Notes under the pieces: generated by a model
What the model was told of the DNA's origin: nothing
Databases searched by the model: none
What the model saw: only the letters and a program-made list of their open reading frames with translations
Program-made: the position numbers and the translations under genes
Part shown: positions 8,554 to 17,851 of the stretch, one piece after another
How positions within the stretch are numbered: the first letter of the stretch is position 1
How the letters are laid out: each line of letters begins with the position of its first letter
DNA from: JADJLQ01 sp038251405
Lineage (GTDB): Bacteria; Bacteroidota; Bacteroidia; Chitinophagales; Saprospiraceae
Assembly: GCA_038251405.1 (NCBI GenBank)
Contig: JBBSBH010000017.1
Span: 31,702 to 95,701, forward strand
Direction of reading: 5' to 3'
DNA: 64,000 nucleotides

Positions 8554-10032
8554 GTGCTGACCCATTTTGAGCGTCTACTAAAAAAGCCAATTTCCATCGT
8601 GCTGATTGCCCTTATTGGTCTATCGCTTTTTTTATTAAAGTCTGTTCATCTCCAGGATCTTTCACCATGGTTATTATCATTAGGGAGGCTGCATCCACTA
8701 ATACTGCATTTTCCATTGGTACTCGTAATGGGTATTTTCTTTGTAGAACTTTTAAAATTATATGGAGGATTACCATTTAATGACCGATTCATTTTTTACT
8801 CCTTTTTAATTGCCATACTATTCAGCCTGATCACTATTTTTTCTGGATTCCTATTGTATTCAACAGGGGATTTCTCAGGTATATTAATGGATAATCATTT
8901 TAAAGGGGCTTTATTCATGGGAGCATCTTTATTTATATGCTTTGCATTGTTCAATGTTTATCAAAATGATCGAAAGTATTACCCTGTTTATATAATTAGT
9001 TTACTAGTTACTTCATTAGCTACCACTTTTACTGGCCATCAGGGGGCATCTATTACCCATGGAAAAGATTATTTGACCGAGTTTTTACCCATGATGAAAA
9101 TGAAAGGCGAATCACAAGCATCCCAAATAGATTCGACTAAATATTTATATAGTGATATCATACATCCAATATTCGAATCAAAATGCGTAGGCTGTCATTC
9201 CACTACGAGGTTTAAAGGAAAACTTTCCATGTCAAATTATGCAGATCTTTTCAAGCCCGGCGCTAGCGGAGTAATGCCCATTGAAAGAAATGACACCTTT
9301 AAAAGCGAGATTTTTAGACGAATTAGCTTGCCCGATACTTCTGATGAACATATGCCGCCTGCTGGAAAAACGCCATTGGATAAAAAAGAAATTACATTGG
9401 TAAAATATTTTATTCAAACCGGGGCATTTGAGAAATTACAATTGAAAGATGTGCCCATGCCCGAAGTAAATATATTGGTGAATCAACTTGGTCCTTCTTT
9501 GAAAAAATACAAATTCAACCAGTTAAAAGAAAAGCTTACTCAGCAGGAATTGGATAAAGAATTGAATGCATTAGCCATAGATTTAGATTTGACTATTAAA
9601 AAGGATGCCGAAAGTGACGGCAATCTGTATTCGATTTCGAACAAATTTCCTCCCGCACCATTTGACAGCAAAAAACTGAAGGAATTAATTCCTTATTTAG
9701 AGCACTTCTCTAAAGTATCGCTGGTGAGCACTCAGCTTGATGATGCTGATCTCTATTTTATTTCTCAAATGACTAATGTAAAGGAATTGTATTTGCAGAA
9801 GACCAATATTAAAGGACCAGGCCTGATCTATCTTAGTAAAATGACTAATCTTGAAATTCTCAATATATCATTTACAGCTACCAGTGATAAGGATATTATA
9901 GACCTATTAAAATTTCCATCTCTAAAAGAAGTATATCTATACCAGACTAAGACTAGTCCTGATGTGATTAAGGCTCTGGAAAAGTATAACCCTGCATTAA
10001 AGATTCATTCCGAAGAGGGGCCTTATTTTTAG
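8554..10032 (+). CDS. Membrane cytochrome: DUF2231 domain, heme domain and leucine-rich tail
   Basis: A 492-residue protein from a GTG start. Four to five transmembrane helices (about 12-165) include a DUF2231-like LGRLHPLILHFPLVLVMG segment. A periplasmic planctomycete-type cytochrome follows with heme motif CVGCH (211-215) and the typical FKGKLSMSNYADLFKPG and MPPAGKTPLD segments. The last 130 residues look leucine-rich (VKELYLQKTNIKGPGLIYLSKMT style). It lies 45 bases after the DUF1552 gene on the same strand. It may anchor the other two at the inner membrane and pass electrons from the periplasm. This is inference from domains and order. Confidence 0.85.
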   Translation: MLTHFERLLKKPISIVLIALIGLSLFLLKSVHLQDLSPWLLSLGRLHPLILHFPLVLVMGIFFVELLKLYGGLPFNDRFIFYSFLIAILFSLITIFSGFLLYSTGDFSGILMDNHFKGALFMGASLFICFALFNVYQNDRKYYPVYIISLLVTSLATTFTGHQGASITHGKDYLTEFLPMMKMKGESQASQIDSTKYLYSDIIHPIFESKCVGCHSTTRFKGKLSMSNYADLFKPGASGVMPIERNDTFKSEIFRRISLPDTSDEHMPPAGKTPLDKKEITLVKYFIQTGAFEKLQLKDVPMPEVNILVNQLGPSLKKYKFNQLKEKLTQQELDKELNALAIDLDLTIKKDAESDGNLYSISNKFPPAPFDSKKLKELIPYLEHFSKVSLVSTQLDDADLYFISQMTNVKELYLQKTNIKGPGLIYLSKMTNLEILNISFTATSDKDIIDLLKFPSLKEVYLYQTKTSPDVIKALEKYNPALKIHSEEGPYF

Positions 10033-10038
10033 GCTTAC

Positions 10039-10731
10039 TCAATTCTTTTTTAACTCTATCAAATAATGCATTTCTTCAAATTTCAGGCGAATGAATACTT
10101 CGAATCCAATCTTTTTTAGCCCTGCGATCGACTCACTGATGTCGGCAGGAAAATCAAATTGGAGTATATGATCTACAATGGGCTGAATCTCTGCTTTGGA
10201 AAAACGACTCCATGAATTTATATAATTTAAATAATCGGTTAAATACTCCGCTCTACTAGTTCCAGGCTTTCGGAAAACATCAGTATAAATCATTTTACCA
10301 TGAGGCATTAACCTTTTAAAACAAGTATCAAGCAAGTTCATTTTATCCGAATCCTGAAGGTGGTGAATTGCAAAACTGCTATGGATCAGATCAAATGTAT
10401 TTTCTTCAGTTTCTAATAACGAAAGCATATTTCCTTGTTTAAAAATGGCAGGAAATTTAAATTTTTGCATATTGGCTTTTGCCAAATCTAGTGCAGCGTC
10501 AGATAAATCATATCCTGTATAGCTGTCCATATTTGATATTTCCAAAATGGGCACTAAAGGTGCTGCATCTCCACATCCTATATCTAATAGATCTATTGGT
10601 TTTACATGCTTTGTATTAAAAATATCCCATGTACATTCAGCAATTGAATGGTGGTGCATATAATCATGATCAACTATTTTTTGATAAAGAAGCCAATTAT
10701 TTGAAAAGACCTGTGCTGAATTTTGCTGCAT
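10039..10731 (-). CDS. SAM-dependent class I methyltransferase
   Basis: A 230-residue cytoplasmic protein with the Rossmann methyltransferase fold. Motif I is LLDIGCGDAAPLVPIL (about 48-63), an acidic residue follows beta-2 (YTGYDLSDAAL), and the motif IV region is FDLIHSSFAIHHLQ with GKMIYTDVFRK after it. It fits the Methyltransf_11/25 group, whose substrates range from small metabolites to quinones, so the acceptor cannot be named. It lies just downstream of the alcohol dehydrogenase in the same direction (44-base gap) and may be co-transcribed. Its 3' end nearly touches the convergent cytochrome gene. Confidence 0.85.
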   Translation of the reverse strand: MQQNSAQVFSNNWLLYQKIVDHDYMHHHSIAECTWDIFNTKHVKPIDLLDIGCGDAAPLVPILEISNMDSYTGYDLSDAALDLAKANMQKFKFPAIFKQGNMLSLLETEENTFDLIHSSFAIHHLQDSDKMNLLDTCFKRLMPHGKMIYTDVFRKPGTSRAEYLTDYLNYINSWSRFSKAEIQPIVDHILQFDFPADISESIAGLKKIGFEVFIRLKFEEMHYLIELKKN

Positions 10732-10774
10732 CGCCCACGAAGATAACCTGTTCTTTAAATGGTAAATTTTCTCT

Positions 10775-11821
10775 TTACAATTCTAGTAAAATTTTTATAC
10801 AATTATCCAACTTTTTATCGAAAATCTCATATGCATTTACTCCTTCTGAAAGTTTCAATCGATGAGTAAATATTTTAGAAAGCAAGGATTTATTCTTCGA
10901 AATAATGGGCAAAATTTCCGGCATCAAAGATCTGGCCGGGCATCTTCCACTTTTATAAGTTACATTTTTATTGTAGACATCAGCTGGTTTAAAAACAAAA
11001 TAATCAGTAGTATGCACACCGATGGTGCTGATGATTCCCCCAGGTCTTACCAGGTCAAAGGCCAGTTGTTGCGCTGATTCATTACCTACGGCTTCTATGA
11101 TTACATCAGCGCCACGGCCTTCAGTATGCTCTTTAATTATATCAAGTGTATCATCTTTCAAATTCAGAGGAATTCCTCCAAATAACTTTGCTGCGTTTAA
11201 CCTGTATTCTACGCTATCAATACTAAAAACTTTTTTGGCGCCCAATTGAAATGCACTAAATGTAGCTAATAAGCCTACTGGTCCACATCCAACCACTACT
11301 ACTATATCATCATTTTTTATCTCCCCTGATTTTGCTCCAAAATATCCTGTACTTAGAATATCACCTGCTAAAATGGCCTCGTCAGGATTTAAATCATATG
11401 ATCTGTAATCAAGTAAGGTAGATTCAGCCATGGGTACTCGTACATACTCTGCTTGGGCACCTTGCAATCCAACTCCATTTTCGCGCCAACCATATATTTG
11501 ATTGTGGATGCATCTTGCACTTAGGCCACGGAAGCAATAGAAACAGGTCCCACAGGTCGTGGTAAATGGACTAACCACTTTATCTCCTTTTCTAAGTGAT
11601 TTCACATTTGATCCAATTTCGATTATTTCGCCGGTAAACTCATGACCCATACAGGTGTGAAGATCTATACCCGTCTCTCTTCCATGATAAATATGCAAGT
11701 CTGATCCGCAAATGGCACATGCATCTACTTTAACAATTACATCATCGGGGACTTCGATGTGGGGATCGGGTATCGATTCATAGGTAATCGATTTTATGCC
11801 GGTAAAGGTGAGCGCTTTCAT
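10775..11821 (-). CDS. Zinc-dependent medium-chain alcohol dehydrogenase
   Basis: A 348-residue MDR-superfamily oxidoreductase. Catalytic zinc ligands are at CAICGSDLH and GHEFTGE, and the structural zinc site is the four-cysteine lobe CGTCFYCFRGLSARC. The NAD(P) site is VVVGCGPVGLLATFSAFQLGA followed by SIDSVEYR. The acidic residue at the end of beta-2 favours NAD over NADP. It resembles the formaldehyde-dehydrogenase/threonine-dehydrogenase branch, but the substrate cannot be read from sequence. Likely first gene of a two-gene unit with the methyltransferase. Confidence 0.9.
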   Translation of the reverse strand: MKALTFTGIKSITYESIPDPHIEVPDDVIVKVDACAICGSDLHIYHGRETGIDLHTCMGHEFTGEIIEIGSNVKSLRKGDKVVSPFTTTCGTCFYCFRGLSARCIHNQIYGWRENGVGLQGAQAEYVRVPMAESTLLDYRSYDLNPDEAILAGDILSTGYFGAKSGEIKNDDIVVVVGCGPVGLLATFSAFQLGAKKVFSIDSVEYRLNAAKLFGGIPLNLKDDTLDIIKEHTEGRGADVIIEAVGNESAQQLAFDLVRPGGIISTIGVHTTDYFVFKPADVYNKNVTYKSGRCPARSLMPEILPIISKNKSLLSKIFTHRLKLSEGVNAYEIFDKKLDNCIKILLEL

Positions 11822-11855
11822 TATTTTACAAATAATCCTTTAAAAAATAAATATA

Positions 11856-12386
11856 TCAGAATGCTTTTAATTGCATGTCATTTATGATAGCTACATCACC
11901 TTTTTGCTTTATGACAATTACTCCATTTGACAATGCATTTTCTGCCACATCCTTAGGAAAGGATAAGCCTCCCATACCCAAATAAATAGTATGATTTTTA
12001 TATTGAGGGAATAGTCTTCTGAAAGAAACTAATTTTTTATTAATCAATTTATCTACATCTCCCGGGTGTACTTTGTGTTTTGTTTCTATAATAGCAATGC
12101 TAGATCCATTATATAAAACGATATCAAACTCATCAGTAATCTTATTTCTGGTACTGGTCACATTTGCAGCGATAGAATCAAATTTAATATTACCTAACTG
12201 CATTCTATCTTTTAGAGCATTAAAGAAAAACGCTTCTGTTACACTTCCAAGATTCACACCAATTCCATGAAGCATATCCCTTGTCACTTTTAGCTTACTA
12301 TCTGTTTTTGCCAATTGGGCATCTGTTTTTATTTGAGACGCTGTGAGTTGTTCAATTAATTTTTCTATTTGGGCTATTCGACTCAT
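11856..12386 (-). CDS. PD-(D/E)XK nuclease-like protein with N-terminal coiled coil
   Basis: A 176-residue protein. Residues 1-40 are a heptad-like coiled coil (IEKLIEQLTASQIKTDAQLAKTDSKL). The rest carries a recognisable PD-(D/E)XK core: D in DEFDIVLYNG, then ExK in IAIIETKHKV, with a following helix rich in Lys. The architecture matches DUF3782-like proteins, which are frequent in Bacteroidota and cyanobacteria and whose function is unknown. The nuclease fold is supported by motif spacing only. The gene is 34 bases upstream of the alcohol dehydrogenase gene on the same strand, without an obvious functional tie. Confidence 0.7.
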   Translation of the reverse strand: MSRIAQIEKLIEQLTASQIKTDAQLAKTDSKLKVTRDMLHGIGVNLGSVTEAFFFNALKDRMQLGNIKFDSIAANVTSTRNKITDEFDIVLYNGSSIAIIETKHKVHPGDVDKLINKKLVSFRRLFPQYKNHTIYLGMGGLSFPKDVAENALSNGVIVIKQKGDVAIINDMQLKAF

Positions 12387-12487
12387 ATAGCAAAGTTACG
12401 CTAAAATCAAGATGCTCCTGAAGGCTTTTCAGTTTTAAATGCAATTTATATTTGAAACTTTTAATCAATATTGATACATTTGAAACT

Positions 12488-13807
12488 ATGAATAAATTAA
12501 ATCGAAGAAAATTTGTAAAACAAACCAGTGCTTTTGCTGGTGTTAGCATATTACCATTCTCCATATTTGGAAAAAATGCTCCATCTAATAAGATCGTATT
12601 AGCGGTAGCCGGTGTTAATAGCCGGGGTGCCTGGCATGCCGAATATTTTTCAAAACTTCAAAATGTAGAAGTTGCCTATCTATGCGATGTAGAAGATGGC
12701 GCCATTGCCAATGGCTTGAAAGCAATGTCCTTTACTGGTAAAAAACCTGGGATAATAAAGGATTATAGAAAACTCGTAGGGATGAAAGATATCGATGCTA
12801 TATCCATAGCTATGCCCGATCATTGGCATACTCCTGCAGCCATCATGGGCGTAGCCCATGGGAAACACGTATATGTAGAAAAACCTTGTGGATTTAATCC
12901 GGGAGAAGGTGAGCTGCTTACTATGGCGTCCAAAAAATATAAGCCTTTAATACAAATGGGAAATCAAAGAAGATCTTACCCTACTTTGCAAGATGCGGTA
13001 AAAAGAGTAAAAGAGGGATTGATAGGAAATCCATACCTGGTAAAAGCATGGTATACCAATAAAAGAAAACCAATAGGTATAGGTAAAAAAGTAGCCGTCC
13101 CAGCTACATTAGATTATGAATTGTGGCAAGGGCCTGCTCCGCGGATTCCGTATCAAGACAATTTAATTCATTACAACTGGCATTGGTTTTGGCATTGGGG
13201 TACAGGTGAGGCATGTAATAATGGCACCCATGAAGTAGATTGTGCAAGGTGGTTCCTGGGCGTTGATTATCCTACCAAGGTAAGCTCTACAGGTGGCAGA
13301 TATGCCTATAAAGATGATTGGCAGACGCCTGATACACAAATGGCAGGTTGGGAGTTTGATGGTGGAAAAAGTATTGTATGGGAAGGTCGTAGCTGCAATG
13401 ATTATCAAATCGAAGGAAGTGGCCGTGGATTTATGGTATTTGGCACTAAAGGCACATTAGTAAATGATGGAGCCGGATCTTATAAAGTATATGATCTTGA
13501 CAATAAATTGATTGATACGGTCGACGCCAATGTAAAAGCAGATGCCTCTAATACGGTAAGTCCTGCAGCAGAATTAGATAAATTACATCTCGAAAATTTT
13601 GCCGAAGCTATTCGTGGTAATACAAAAATAAATTCTCCTATTTCTGACGCTTCAAAAAGCGTATTGCTCTGCCACCTGGCTAATATATCTCATAGGGTAG
13701 GCAATACGTTACATTGTGATTCCAGTAATGGGCATATAAAAAATGATGTTGCTGCTATGAAGCTATGGAATAGATCATATGAGAAAGGTTGGGAGCCTAA
13801 AGTATAA
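12488..13807 (+). CDS. Tat-exported Gfo/Idh/MocA family oxidoreductase
   Basis: A 439-residue NAD(P)-dependent oxidoreductase. The ATG at 12488 puts a leader NRRKFVKQTSAFAGVSILPF at the very N-terminus, typical of the secreted Bacteroidota branch that carries its cofactor out folded. A longer in-frame start at 12452 would bury this signal and is less likely. The Rossmann part begins KIVLAVAGVNSRGAWHAEYF, and the family motif EKP is in VYVEKPCGF. The catalytic region has GTHEVDCARWFL. Probable substrates are sugars or glycosides. It precedes a sugar symporter and a beta-glucosidase, which fits saccharide processing. Confidence 0.9.
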   Translation: MNKLNRRKFVKQTSAFAGVSILPFSIFGKNAPSNKIVLAVAGVNSRGAWHAEYFSKLQNVEVAYLCDVEDGAIANGLKAMSFTGKKPGIIKDYRKLVGMKDIDAISIAMPDHWHTPAAIMGVAHGKHVYVEKPCGFNPGEGELLTMASKKYKPLIQMGNQRRSYPTLQDAVKRVKEGLIGNPYLVKAWYTNKRKPIGIGKKVAVPATLDYELWQGPAPRIPYQDNLIHYNWHWFWHWGTGEACNNGTHEVDCARWFLGVDYPTKVSSTGGRYAYKDDWQTPDTQMAGWEFDGGKSIVWEGRSCNDYQIEGSGRGFMVFGTKGTLVNDGAGSYKVYDLDNKLIDTVDANVKADASNTVSPAAELDKLHLENFAEAIRGNTKINSPISDASKSVLLCHLANISHRVGNTLHCDSSNGHIKNDVAAMKLWNRSYEKGWEPKV

Positions 13808-13903
13808 TTTTCTGTATACCAGACTACCTGAGACTGATTCAGATTACCTCCCTTTGCTTCTTAGGCTTGGATAACATATATGGGGCTATAGTTCTTTTTT
13901 ATC

Positions 13904-13923
13904 CAAATCTACCACAGTATTGA
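13904..13923 (+). promoter_or_regulatory. Shared upstream motif, copy 1
   Basis: CAAATCTACCACAGTATTGA lies 65 bases before the symporter start. Nearly the same sequence (15 identical bases plus TTGA) precedes the beta-glucosidase gene at 15839. No other copy was noticed in the window. It is a candidate operator or promoter element for the sugar cluster; the regulator is unknown. Confidence 0.35.
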
Positions 13924-13987
13924 TAAGTATGAGGTTTATTCATAGCATAGGTTATTTTTATCTCTTTGTTGATTAAAATAGCCTTTT

Positions 13988-15823
13988 ATGAAAATCTCTA
14001 CTATTGATTTAGCCATCATACTTCTCTACCTAAGCGCTACCGTAGTAATCGGATTATTACTTCGAAAGCGTGCATCCAAGAGCAAGGAAAATTATATGCT
14101 TGGAGGAAACACACTGCCATGGTATTTGCTGGGACTGTCAAATGCATCAGGTATGTTTGATATATCTGGTACAGTGTGGCTGGTCACATTACTATTTGTA
14201 TACGGTATCAAAAGCATTTGGTTGCCCTGGCTCTGGCCAGTATTTAACCAGATATTTTTAATGATCTACCTCTCTATTTGGCTCAGAAGATCTGGAGTTT
14301 CCACCGGGGCAGAATGGCTGACTACCAGATTTAGTGGTAGAGGAGCGCTTCAATCGCACATGATCATTGTGATTTTCGCTATTGTACTGGGACTCGGATA
14401 TTTAGCTTATGGATTTATAGGTATTGGAAAGTTTATTGAAATATTTATTCCATGGGATGTCGTATCGGCCTATGTTCCTTTCCATGTGTCTCCTGAATAT
14501 GTGCCCCATTTTTACGGAATTTGCTTTACTCTATTTGCTATTTTTTATAGCCTTATTGGAGGAATGTTAAGCATTGTTTGGGCAGATGTAATTCAATATT
14601 CATTGATGGCCATATCAGGAGTAATCATAGGAATAATTGCTATGATGGCCATGGCCAAACATAATTTGGTAGTACCGGAATCCTGGACTAATCCATTTTT
14701 TGGTGGTAAGTTAAACTTAGACTGGAGCAATATTATCTCGGAAGTAAATGGAAAAATCTCAAGCGATGGGTACGAGATATTCAATCTCTTCAGTATTTTT
14801 TTTACGATGATGCTTTTCAAAGGGATATTGGTATCATTCGCCGGACCGGCCCCTACTTATGACATGCAAAAAATCTTATCTACCAAATCTCCCCGCGAAG
14901 CAGCATTGATGAGTGGTTCTGTAAGTCTGATCCTTATGCCTTTCCGTTACTTTATGATCGCTGGTTTTGCCGTATTGGCTTTAATATTTTACAACCAATT
15001 AAATTTAAATGGAACAAATGGGGTAATTGACTTTGAGCAAATACTTCCGGCTGCCATCAGTCAGTTCGTCCCTGTAGGATTGATGGGTATATTATTAGCT
15101 GGTTTGATTGCCGCTTTCATGGGCACTTTCGCTGGTACACTAAACGCTACCCAAGCTTACCTTGTCAATGATATATACCTCAAATTCATAAATCCAAAAG
15201 CAGATAATGTAAAGATCAAGTCTATCAATTGGCTTGTAGGCATCATCATGGTTTTGATCAGTTTTGTAATTGGATTCTTCGCAAAGGATGTAAATGATAT
15301 CCTTCAGTGGATCGTATCAGCAGCTTATGGATCATACGTGGTCTCCAATGTATTGAAATGGTATTGGTGGCGATTTAACGGTTCAGGATTTTTCTGGGGC
15401 ATGGTGGGTGGATTGATCTGCGCACTATCATTTAGATTTATTTTCGCAGGTGTCTTAGATCTGAAAACTTTTCCTTTGATGTTATTGATTTCGGCCGTTT
15501 GTGCTATTATAGGCACTTATACTTCGCCCCCAACAGATGAAGAAACATTAAAGAGTTTTTATAAAAATATCAGACCCTGGGGCTTTTGGAAACCCGTTCA
15601 TGAAAAAGTCGTGGCCGAAAATCCCGGGTTTGTTGGCAATAAAGAGTTTAAACGGGATATGTTTAATGTAGTTATAGGTATTATTTGGCAAACTTGCCTG
15701 GTAGTATTCCCGATTTATCTTGTTTTATTAAAAACCGTTCCATTTATGATTTCATTGGGCATTGCTATCCTTTGTACCATTATTTTAAAGAAAAATTGGT
15801 ATGATAAATTACCCAATGACTAA
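13988..15823 (+). CDS. Sodium:solute symporter (SSS family)
   Basis: A 611-residue inner-membrane protein with about 14 hydrophobic helices, longer than the usual 500-550 because of a C-terminal helical extension (after residue 510) typical of Bacteroidota SGLT-like carriers. The start MKISTIDLAIILLYLSATVVIGLLL matches the family's first helix. YMLGGNTLPWYLLGLSNASGMFDISG and the loop SIVWADVIQYSLM are characteristic. It probably couples sodium to uptake of a sugar or related solute. The neighbours (Gfo/Idh/MocA oxidoreductase and GH1 glucosidase) point to a glycoside-derived sugar, but the ligand is not shown by sequence. Confidence 0.93.
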   Translation: MKISTIDLAIILLYLSATVVIGLLLRKRASKSKENYMLGGNTLPWYLLGLSNASGMFDISGTVWLVTLLFVYGIKSIWLPWLWPVFNQIFLMIYLSIWLRRSGVSTGAEWLTTRFSGRGALQSHMIIVIFAIVLGLGYLAYGFIGIGKFIEIFIPWDVVSAYVPFHVSPEYVPHFYGICFTLFAIFYSLIGGMLSIVWADVIQYSLMAISGVIIGIIAMMAMAKHNLVVPESWTNPFFGGKLNLDWSNIISEVNGKISSDGYEIFNLFSIFFTMMLFKGILVSFAGPAPTYDMQKILSTKSPREAALMSGSVSLILMPFRYFMIAGFAVLALIFYNQLNLNGTNGVIDFEQILPAAISQFVPVGLMGILLAGLIAAFMGTFAGTLNATQAYLVNDIYLKFINPKADNVKIKSINWLVGIIMVLISFVIGFFAKDVNDILQWIVSAAYGSYVVSNVLKWYWWRFNGSGFFWGMVGGLICALSFRFIFAGVLDLKTFPLMLLISAVCAIIGTYTSPPTDEETLKSFYKNIRPWGFWKPVHEKVVAENPGFVGNKEFKRDMFNVVIGIIWQTCLVVFPIYLVLLKTVPFMISLGIAILCTIILKKNWYDKLPND

Positions 15824-15838
15824 TGCTAAAGCCGAATA

Positions 15839-15857
15839 CAAATCTACCACAGTTTGA
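15839..15857 (+). promoter_or_regulatory. Shared upstream motif, copy 2
   Basis: CAAATCTACCACAGTTTGA lies 12 bases before the beta-glucosidase start and matches the element before the symporter at 13904. Because it overlaps where the leader of this gene would be, it could act as an operator or at the RNA level. Confidence 0.35.
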
Positions 15858-15869
15858 ATTTTTTAATCA

Positions 15870-17252
15870 ATGAATAATAAATTTCCCGACGATTTTATCT
15901 GGGGCGGTGCTACTTCCTCATATCAAATAGAGGGAGCATGGAATGAAAATGGAAAAGGTCCTTCCATCTGGGATGTATTTACTATGATCCCCGGAAAAGT
16001 AAAAAATTTTGAAAATGGGAATATAGCCTGCGATCATGTGCATCGATACAAAGAAGATGTAGCATTGATGAAATCACTTGGACTAAAAGCGTACCGATTT
16101 TCGATTTCGTGGCCTCGTGTATTGCCTGCAGGAAGAGGTGAGGTTAATCTTAGAGGCATAGAGTTTTACCATAATTTAATCGATGAATTATTAGCCCATG
16201 ATATAGAACCGTGGATCACGCTTTATCATTGGGACCTGCCTGCAGCTTTGGAATTTGAAATAAATGGATGGCTGGGTGAAGAGATTTCGGATCTCTTCGC
16301 AGCGTATGCAGACCTTTGTTTTAAACATTTTGGTGACCGGGTAAAAAATTGGATTACTATCAATGAAGCATGGGTGGTAGCGATCCTGGGATATGGTCAT
16401 GGTGTATTTGCACCCGGGAAGAAATCAAATGACTTACCCTATATAGCCGGGCACCATTTGATATTGGCTCATGCTAAAGCAGTACAAGTGTATCGCGAAA
16501 AATATCAGCCTACCCAAAAAGGAAAAATTGGCATTACTAATAATTGTGACTGGCGTGAGCCCCTTTCAGAAAGTACAAAAGATAGTGAAGCGGCTCAGCG
16601 GGCATTGGAGTTTTTTCTGGCCTGGTTTGCTGATCCTATTTACAAAGGTGATTATCCCCGGGTAATGAAAGACCGACTAGGTAATCGCTTACCTTCTTTT
16701 ACTCAAGAAGAAAAGCAAATGATCAAAGGCTCCTCTGATTTTTTCGGGCTCAATCATTATACTACTATGATGGCTGCTGCTGCTACAGAAAAGGATACTG
16801 GTAGTGTATATGGTAATGGTGGTTTGTCTGAAGATCAGGATGTGAATTTAAGTGTGGATCCTGCCTGGAAAATGACTAGCATGCAATGGGCCATAGTACC
16901 CTGGGGCTGCAGAAAATTATTGCAATGGATAAGTGCTCGCTATGATCATCCAGAAATTATCATTACTGAAAATGGCTGTGCCTTCAATGAGGAATTAATA
17001 GATGGTATAGTAGATGACGCTGATCGAATAGAATTTTTCAGAGGCTATTTATCCGAAATACAAAAAGCTATCGATTCAGGTGTACGCGTAAAAGGGTATT
17101 TCATCTGGTCTTTGATGGACAATTTTGAATGGGCCCTTGGTTTTGATAAAAGATTTGGCATCACATATATCGATGAAAACTTAAACCGGATTCCAAAGGC
17201 AAGTGCGTACTGGTATAAAGAAGTAATTAGAAGTAATGGGCTGGCACTTTAA
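15870..17252 (+). CDS. GH1 beta-glucosidase
   Basis: A 460-residue retaining glycosidase of family 1 that splits beta-glucosides and related sugars. It has the N-terminal family signature FIWGGATSSYQIEGAW and the NGDVACDHYH-like variant ENGNIACDHVHRYKEDV. The acid/base glutamate is E166 in TINEAW and the nucleophile is E367 in IITENG. The C-terminal aglycone site is WSLMDNFEWALGFDKRFG. Usual GH1 enzymes read TFNEP or TLNEP, so Ala replaces Pro after the acid/base. There is no signal peptide, so it acts in the cytoplasm on sugars brought in, perhaps by the adjacent symporter. Confidence 0.95.
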   Translation: MNNKFPDDFIWGGATSSYQIEGAWNENGKGPSIWDVFTMIPGKVKNFENGNIACDHVHRYKEDVALMKSLGLKAYRFSISWPRVLPAGRGEVNLRGIEFYHNLIDELLAHDIEPWITLYHWDLPAALEFEINGWLGEEISDLFAAYADLCFKHFGDRVKNWITINEAWVVAILGYGHGVFAPGKKSNDLPYIAGHHLILAHAKAVQVYREKYQPTQKGKIGITNNCDWREPLSESTKDSEAAQRALEFFLAWFADPIYKGDYPRVMKDRLGNRLPSFTQEEKQMIKGSSDFFGLNHYTTMMAAAATEKDTGSVYGNGGLSEDQDVNLSVDPAWKMTSMQWAIVPWGCRKLLQWISARYDHPEIIITENGCAFNEELIDGIVDDADRIEFFRGYLSEIQKAIDSGVRVKGYFIWSLMDNFEWALGFDKRFGITYIDENLNRIPKASAYWYKEVIRSNGLAL

Positions 17253-17335
17253 AAGAATATCCATTTAAAGGAATAAGCAGTGCCGCCTATAAAATTGTTT
17301 TCAGCATTTGTATATACATTGTATGTTTGCGATCT

Positions 17336-17566
17336 ATGAAAACAACAGTCAATAAATGGGGTAATTCATTAGCCATTAGATTACCCAAGTCAATAACAGA
17401 AAAAATAGATATTCATGAAGGCTCTGTAATTGAACTCTCTGAGCTAGAAAATGGGATTTTAATTAAAAAAAGATCGAGAATTTATTCTTTAGAAGAAATC
17501 GTTAAATCTTACTCAAAAGATTATCAGCCCGATAGCGATTGGAGCACTACAGATTCTACCTTCTGA
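17336..17566 (+). CDS. mazE: MazE/AbrB-type antitoxin
   Basis: A 76-residue protein (start ATG 17336; an in-frame ATG three codons upstream is less likely). The N-terminal AbrB/SpoVT swapped-hairpin DNA-binding domain reads TVNKWGNSLAIRLPKSITEKI, very typical of MazE. An acidic C-terminal tail (YSKDYQPDSDWSTTDS) would bind the toxin. The toxin gene starts only 3 bases downstream, as expected for a co-translated pair that represses its own promoter. Classic type II toxin-antitoxin layout. Confidence 0.9.
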   Translation: MKTTVNKWGNSLAIRLPKSITEKIDIHEGSVIELSELENGILIKKRSRIYSLEEIVKSYSKDYQPDSDWSTTDSTF

Positions 17567-17569
17567 GCA

Positions 17570-17851
17570 ATGGTAACCAAAGAATATATTCCAGATCAGC
17601 TGGATATTATTATGATAGATTTGGATCCACAAATGGGCACAGAAATTGCTAAAGGAAGACCTTGTCTTGTTCTGAGTCCAAAAATTCTAAACAAGAAAAA
17701 TAATAGAATATTAGCTTGTCCCATTATTTCCGGTAGCCCAAAAAGTCTACTTCATATTATACTTCCAATTTCATTAAAAATTGTCCATCGAACTCTTTTA
17801 CTTGATCAGGCTAGATCGCTTGATTTTAAGAGCAGAAATGCAAAAAAATAG
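17570..17851 (+). pseudogene. mazF: MazF/PemK-type toxin, probably truncated by frameshift
   Basis: MazF toxins are ribosome-independent mRNA endonucleases. The frame gives the SH3-like fold start (PDQLDIIMIDLDPQMGTEIAKGRPCLVLSP) and the late motif LLLDQARSLDFKSRNAKK, then stops at TAG. The stop follows a run of seven A (17839-17848 area). One extra A would continue as KIDELADFAFYRYLIQQF and on to a stop at 17923-17925, giving about 118 residues, the normal MazF length with its C-terminal helix. So the helix is lost by a poly-A slip, a sequencing error, or a phase-variable tract. Activity of the short form is doubtful. Confidence 0.75.

Noticed and set aside
12452..12487. Longer N-terminus for the Gfo/Idh/MocA protein
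   Set aside because: It would put 12 residues before a Tat leader, which should be at the very N-terminus.
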